Origin: Mangifera indica
Taxonomy: Eukaryota > Streptophyta > Magnoliopsida > Sapindales > Anacardiaceae
Direction: 5' to 3'
Assembly (NCBI RefSeq): GCF_011075055.1
Contig: NC_058139.1
Coordinates: forward strand, 201,001 to 265,000
DNA length: 64,000 nucleotides
The position numbers were made by a program, and so were the translations under genes. Below the pieces are notes generated by a model, which searched no databases, had not been told where the DNA came from, and saw nothing but the letters and a program-made list of their open reading frames with translations. Positions 63,917-64,000 of the stretch are shown here, in pieces. Each line of letters begins with the position of its first letter. The first letter of the stretch is position 1.

Positions 63917-64000
63917 CTGTAGCATGAACAGCAGGAAACCAAACTATTTTCTTAACGTTTTCTATCATCTGCATGCTTCATAAGTCATTCTACATGTGCT

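Overview
This window is nuclear DNA from a flowering plant, most likely a eudicot. The genes carry many GT-AG introns with AT-rich sequence. The families are plant-specific (GRF, NAC, IQD, CID, BRANCHLESS TRICHOME, PADRE/DUF4228). The spacers are very AT-rich and hold plant transposons: Ty1-copia, TRIM, Mutator-like elements (MULEs) and Tourist-like MITEs. The species cannot be fixed from sequence alone. There is nothing bacterial, no operon, no CRISPR array and no convincing tRNA or rRNA gene.

Layout, left to right. 1-348 (+): last exon of a GH17 beta-1,3-glucanase. 1182-8005 (-): 13-exon ubiquitin-specific protease of the UBP8/9/10 group. 9050-14440 (-): 8-exon PHD-finger nuclear protein. 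15.3-17.0 kb: decayed MULE-like element. 18.1-19.5 kb: MULE-type MITE with a Tourist MITE nested in it. 19.5-19.9 kb (-): frameshifted dUTPase pseudogene. 21223-25638 (+): CID-type RNA-binding protein with PAM2 and two RRMs. 26.1 and 27.5 kb: two further MITEs. 28.6-34.6 kb: a PADRE-domain pseudogene split by a dead copia element, which is itself interrupted by a TRIM. 36677-38086 (+): NAC factor of the NST/SND1 secondary-wall group. 41755-42684 (-): glutaredoxin-like myristoylation-signal protein. 43166-48371: a 5.2-kb MULE with a 9-bp target duplication, 15-bp terminal inverted repeats and two inverted arrays of a 119-bp unit. 49454-51330 (+): IQD calmodulin-binding protein. 51908-53968 (-): growth-regulating factor with a miR396 site. 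54959-55554: a second MULE-type MITE. 56215-57204 (-): BRANCHLESS TRICHOME-like protein. 60564-61874 (-): GOST-type seven-transmembrane protein. 62487 to beyond 63916 (-): GH9 endoglucanase, its 5' part outside the window.

The genes look like independent loci. Several act in cell growth or the cell wall (GH17, NST/SND1-type NAC, GRF, BLT-like, GH9), but nothing in the sequence shows they are linked in function. I found no new enzyme system. The most unusual content is the transposon architecture: the 5.2-kb MULE with inverted 119-bp arrays and a decayed DUF1985-like relic, and the nested insertions around 18-19 kb and 28-34 kb. Exon coordinates were derived by hand from splice-site consensus, reading frame and remembered family sequences, with no alignment run. 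I checked every multi-exon gene for a continuous frame across its junctions.
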